Assembly (NCBI RefSeq): GCF_009690905.1
Contig: NZ_VOSW01000056.1
Location: 1 to 64,000, forward strand
Reading direction: 5' to 3'
Length of the DNA stretch: 64,000 nt
DNA from: Paraburkholderia madseniana
GTDB taxonomy: Bacteria > Pseudomonadota > Gammaproteobacteria > Burkholderiales > Burkholderiaceae
Shown: positions 61,601 through 64,000 of the stretch, piece after piece
Layout of the letters: each line of letters opens with the position of its first letter
How positions within the stretch are numbered: position 1 is the first letter of the stretch
Translations under genes and position numbers: made by a program
Notes under the pieces: model-generated
Database searches by the model: none
What the model saw: only the letters and a program-made list of their open reading frames with translations
Told to the model about the DNA's origin: nothing

Positions 61601-64000
61601 GCCCGCGCACAGCACCCTGCCACCGCCGTCGCCGCCTTCGGGACCGAGGTCGATCAGCCAGTCGGCAGCACGGATCACGTCGAGATTGTGTTCAATCACG
61701 ATCAGCGAATGCCCGCTCGCCAGCAGCTTGCCGAATGCCTGCATCAGTTTGGCGATATCGTCGAAATGCAGGCCGGTGGTCGGCTCATCGAACATGAACA
61801 GGCGTTTTGCGACCGGCTGCTTCGCGCTGCGCGCGGTGCGCGCCTGTGCCGATTCCGCGAGGAAGCCGGCGAGCTTGAGCCGCTGCGCTTCACCACCGGA
61901 TAACGTGGGCACCGGCTGGCCAAGCTTCACGTATTCGAGACCCACGTCGACGATCGGCTGCAGCACACGCAATACTTCGGCATCCTTGGCGAAGTAGGCG
62001 GTGGCTTCGCTCACCGTCAACTCCAGTACGTCGGCAATGCTCAACGCACGCGCCGGTTCGCCGCGCTCGATTTTCACTTCGAGCAGCTCCGCGCGATAAC
62101 GGCGCCCATCGCAATCTGGGCAGCGCAGATAGACGTCGCTCAGGAATTGCATTTCGATATGCTCGAAGCCCGAGCCGCCGCAGGTCGGGCAGCGCCCGTC
62201 GCCGGAGTTGAAGCTGAACATGCCGGGGCCGTAACCGCGTTGCTGCGCGAGCGGCGCCTTGGCGAAGAGCTTGCGGATTTCGTCGAAAGCACCGACATAG
62301 CTGGCCGGATTCGAGCGCGCGGTCTTGCCAATCGGCGACTGGTCGACAAATACCACGTCGGTGACCTGGTCGGCGCCGCTCAGGCTCCTGAATGAGCCGG
62401 GCGATTCGGTGGCGAGACCGAAATGCCGCGCCATGGCCGGATACAAGACGTCCTGCAGCAAGGTGGACTTGCCGGAACCCGACACACCCGTCACGCAGAC
62501 GAGCCGCTGCAGCGGAATTTCGACCGTGACGTCGCGCAGATTATGTTCGGTTGCGCCTTCTAGCACGATGCGCGGCGTGCGGTCATCCACCGGACGTTGC
62601 GACCAGTGCGCCGCGTCCGCCACATGCCGGCGACCACCCAGGTACTCGCCGGTCAGCGTGCCAGACGAACGGATTGCCTCAGGCGCGCCGTCGTAAATAA
62701 TCGAACCGCCCCGTTCGCCTGGCCCCGGACCCATGTCGATCAGCCGATCCGCCGCGAGCATCACCGAGGGATCGTGTTCGACCACCACCAGCGTATTGCC
62801 CGCATCGCGCAGCCGATGCATCGCCTCGACGATCCGGTTAAGATCGCGCGGATGCAGGCCGATGCTCGGCTCGTCGAGCACGAACAGCGTTTTGGTCAGC
62901 GACGTGCCGAGCGCCGTGGTCAGGTTGATCCGCTGCACCTCGCCGCCGGACAGCGTGCGGCTTTGCCGGTCGAGCGTCAGATACCCAAGGCCGACGTCGC
63001 ACAGATATTTGAGGCGCGTGCGTACTTCGGCGAGCAACAGCTTGAGTGCGTCGTCGAGCAAGGCGCTAGGCAGGCTGATCTCGTCGAAGAAACGCCGGAT
63101 GCGCTCGATCGGCATCAGCATCAGATCGTGCACGGTCAGACCCGGCAAGGCTTCGAGTTGTGCACGCTTCCACTCGACGCCACGCGGCATGAAGCGCTTT
63201 TCGGCCGCCAGCACCTCGTCCGCATTCTGCTTGCTGCCGAGGCGCCACAACAGCGATTCCGTTTTCAGACGCGCGCCGCCACAGGTCTCGCACGGCGTAT
63301 AGCTGCGGTACTTCGACAGCAATACGCGGATGTGCATCTTGTACGCTTTCGATTCGAGATACTCAAAGAAGCGTTTGACGCCGTACCAATGGCTTTGCCA
63401 CTTGCCGTTCCAGTCCGGCGAGCCGTTGATGACCCAGTCGCGCTCGGCGTCCGTCAACTCGCCCCAAGGCGTGCCGCGGCGGATATCGGCTTTCGCCGCG
63501 TAGCGCATCAGGTCGTCCTGGCACTCTTTCCAGGCCGGCGTTTGCATCGGCTTGATCGCGCCGTCGCGCAGCGTCTTGCGCGCGTCGGGAATCACCAGGC
63601 CGAGGTCGACGCCGATCACGCGGCCGAAACCGCGGCAGACTTCGCACGCGCCGTACGCCGAGTTGAACGAGAACAGCGCCGGCTGCGGATCCGCGTAACG
63701 AAGGTCGCTCTCGGGGCTGTGCAGCCCGGTAGAGAAGCGCCAGATTTGCGGCTCGGCTTCTTTGGCTTCCAGTGCCTCTGGCGCAGCCGGCAGCACGTAA
63801 ATATTGACGCGGCCGCCGCCGCGCTTGAGCGATGCCTCGATCGCTTCGACCACCCGTTGCTTGTCGACCGAGCTCAAACGGAAGCGGTCAGCCACCACGT
63901 CGAGCAGCTTGCGCCTGCCGGTGGGTGAGTCGACTTCGCGCTGCGCCTGCACACGCGTATAACCGCTCGCGGAGAGCCATTGCTCCACTTCCTGCTCGGA
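58610..64000 (-). CDS. uvrA: Double-length UvrA-family ABC ATPase (tandem UvrA), 5' end beyond the window
   Basis: 1796 codons are visible and the frame is still open at the right edge. ABC modules are visible in tandem: signatures LSGGEVQRINLT, LSGGEAQRLKLA, LSGGEAQRIRLA and LSGGEAQRIKLV, with Walker A motifs GVSGSGKSTLLQ, GVSGSGKSTLAF and GVSGSGKSTLAR. The first half's first Walker A lies off the edge. Zinc-finger Cys pairs occur in each half (CPTCGGSGFEH, CPACEGQGVR and others). This is two UvrA copies fused head to tail, known in some Burkholderiales and Xanthomonads, for DNA-damage recognition or a related role. Confidence 0.93.
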   Translation of the reverse strand, partial: SEQEVEQWLSASGYTRVQAQREVDSPTGRRKLLDVVADRFRLSSVDKQRVVEAIEASLKRGGGRVNIYVLPAAPEALEAKEAEPQIWRFSTGLHSPESDLRYADPQPALFSFNSAYGACEVCRGFGRVIGVDLGLVIPDARKTLRDGAIKPMQTPAWKECQDDLMRYAAKADIRRGTPWGELTDAERDWVINGSPDWNGKWQSHWYGVKRFFEYLESKAYKMHIRVLLSKYRSYTPCETCGGARLKTESLLWRLGSKQNADEVLAAEKRFMPRGVEWKRAQLEALPGLTVHDLMLMPIERIRRFFDEISLPSALLDDALKLLLAEVRTRLKYLCDVGLGYLTLDRQSRTLSGGEVQRINLTTALGTSLTKTLFVLDEPSIGLHPRDLNRIVEAMHRLRDAGNTLVVVEHDPSVMLAADRLIDMGPGPGERGGSIIYDGAPEAIRSSGTLTGEYLGGRRHVADAAHWSQRPVDDRTPRIVLEGATEHNLRDVTVEIPLQRLVCVTGVSGSGKSTLLQDVLYPAMARHFGLATESPGSFRSLSGADQVTDVVFVDQSPIGKTARSNPASYVGAFDEIRKLFAKAPLAQQRGYGPGMFSFNSGDGRCPTCGGSGFEHIEMQFLSDVYLRCPDCDGRRYRAELLEVKIERGEPARALSIADVLELTVSEATAYFAKDAEVLRVLQPIVDVGLEYVKLGQPVPTLSGGEAQRLKLAGFLAESAQARTARSAKQPVAKRLFMFDEPTTGLHFDDIAKLMQAFGKLLASGHSLIVIEHNLDVIRAADWLIDLGPEGGDGGGRVLCAGTPEDVKLCPESHTGEALLQYDRAMNAAAEPESQGVPLQRALSAARARRAIEGEDVVRIVNAREHNLKSLDVDIPHGKFNVITGVSGSGKSTLAFDILFHEGQRRYLESLNAYARSIVQPAGRPEVDAVYGIPPTVAIEQRLSRGGRKSTVATTSEVWHFLRLLYVKLGLQHCIHDGTPVTSQSVESIAAQLLRDHKGQHVGFLAPLVVNRKGVYTDLAKWAKARGNTHLRVDGEFVPVDPWPKLDRFREHTIELPVTDLVVSPDKEAELRQALDQTLEIGKGVMHLLAPLDGLHDAISGGRPTAKLGAVKVLSTKRACPVCGTSYPELDPRMFSYNSKHGWCTTCVGTGLALTREQRAAYDDTVIVDDNRGREQSLPSEEQEPEGLVDEPCADCSGTRLNPTARAVTFGEQAIVDVAQWTVSDTRAWIDSLEMSGRDAEIARDVVSEIGSRLQFLEEVGLGYLSLDRAAPSLSGGEAQRIRLAAQLGSNLQGVCYVLDEPTIGLHPRDNQILLNALRKLGEKGNTLVVVEHDEDTIRRADHIIDIGPGAGKRGGTLVAQGSVADLSAQPDSLTGQFLANPIVHPLQPRREVAAPTKRAAAVPENWLTVHGGKLHNLQNVTVGIPLSRLVAVTGVSGSGKSTLARDVLMANLLDAVGRSVLSSPATRRARAAAETQPAANRRSSVLARTAPRAPLNVTHAWQGCDAITGWETIDRVLEVDQTPIGKTPRSCPATYIGVWDAIRKLFAGTLEARARGYTASRFSFNTGEGRCPACEGQGVRTIGMSFLPDVKVPCDVCHGQRFNPETLAVTWRGKNIGDVLTMEIDEAVEFFAPISNIAHPLQLMKDVGLGYLTLGQPSPTLSGGEAQRIKLVTELSKVRDDITRRGQKPPHTLYVLDEPTVGLHMADVAKLIRVLHRLADGGHSVVVIEHDLDVIAEADWIIDLGPEGGVGGGTIVAATDPEGLSRVAASHTGAALRPVLARTRNDTAVVASEGTNG

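Overview
The window looks like a chromosomal segment of a betaproteobacterium of the order Burkholderiales, most likely Paraburkholderia or a close relative. It is GC-rich, dense in LysR regulators, and carries families typical of that group: a double-length UvrA, MHS-type transporters, an NCS1 permease, an ArgP/ArgO pair and a TonB-ExbB-ExbD-ExbD set. This assignment rests on gene content and protein similarity by eye, not on a search. No tRNA, rRNA or CRISPR array was seen.

Left part (1-14.5 kb). An IS21-like insertion-sequence end lies at the left edge. It is followed by an M20 amidohydrolase and MHS transporter with a divergent LysR gene, a small lipoprotein, and an aldehyde dehydrogenase / cupin / FAD amine-oxidase-like / NCS1 permease group. 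The permease has a candidate structured leader RNA. Next come a type II NADH dehydrogenase with a LysR regulator, and the argP-argO divergon.

Central part (14.5-31 kb). This is the most interesting region: about 16 kb of contiguous minus-strand genes that look like one exopolysaccharide operon. It starts with a UDP-GlcNAc 2-epimerase (WecB). A BcsB-like periplasmic protein, an NfrB-type inner-membrane glycosyltransferase with C-terminal MshEN (c-di-GMP-binding) domains and an NfrA-type TPR/outer-membrane protein follow. This is the layout of the E. coli N4-glycan-receptor (NGR) pathway. It then continues into a polymer-decoration module: AlgF-like protein, two AlgX/AlgJ-type SGNH proteins, an MBOAT acyltransferase, an acyl carrier protein, a DltA-like adenylating ligase and a TIM-barrel-like lipoprotein. 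The inference is a c-di-GMP-controlled, ManNAc-based secreted polysaccharide that is O-acylated, possibly with an amino acid. The 545-bp upstream region has three perfect inverted repeats and a duplicated LacI/PurR-like motif.

Right-central part (31-49.4 kb). Small and regulatory genes come first: DUF1328 protein, GNAT, LysR/EamA divergon, an orphan rmlC and a GlxA-type AraC regulator. A 12-kb same-strand run follows, with yejABEF (peptide ABC importer), tldD and pmbA (peptidase pair), a decayed GNAT gene and an RND pump that has no adaptor gene nearby.

Right part (49.5-64 kb). A TonB-dependent receptor and an XRE-cupin regulator are followed by a tonB-exbB-exbD-exbD-TPR operon, with an unusual inverted array of tandem repeats between the two exbD genes. 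A giant tandem UvrA follows, and its 5' end lies beyond the right edge. Transport, peptide use and envelope polysaccharide dominate the window.
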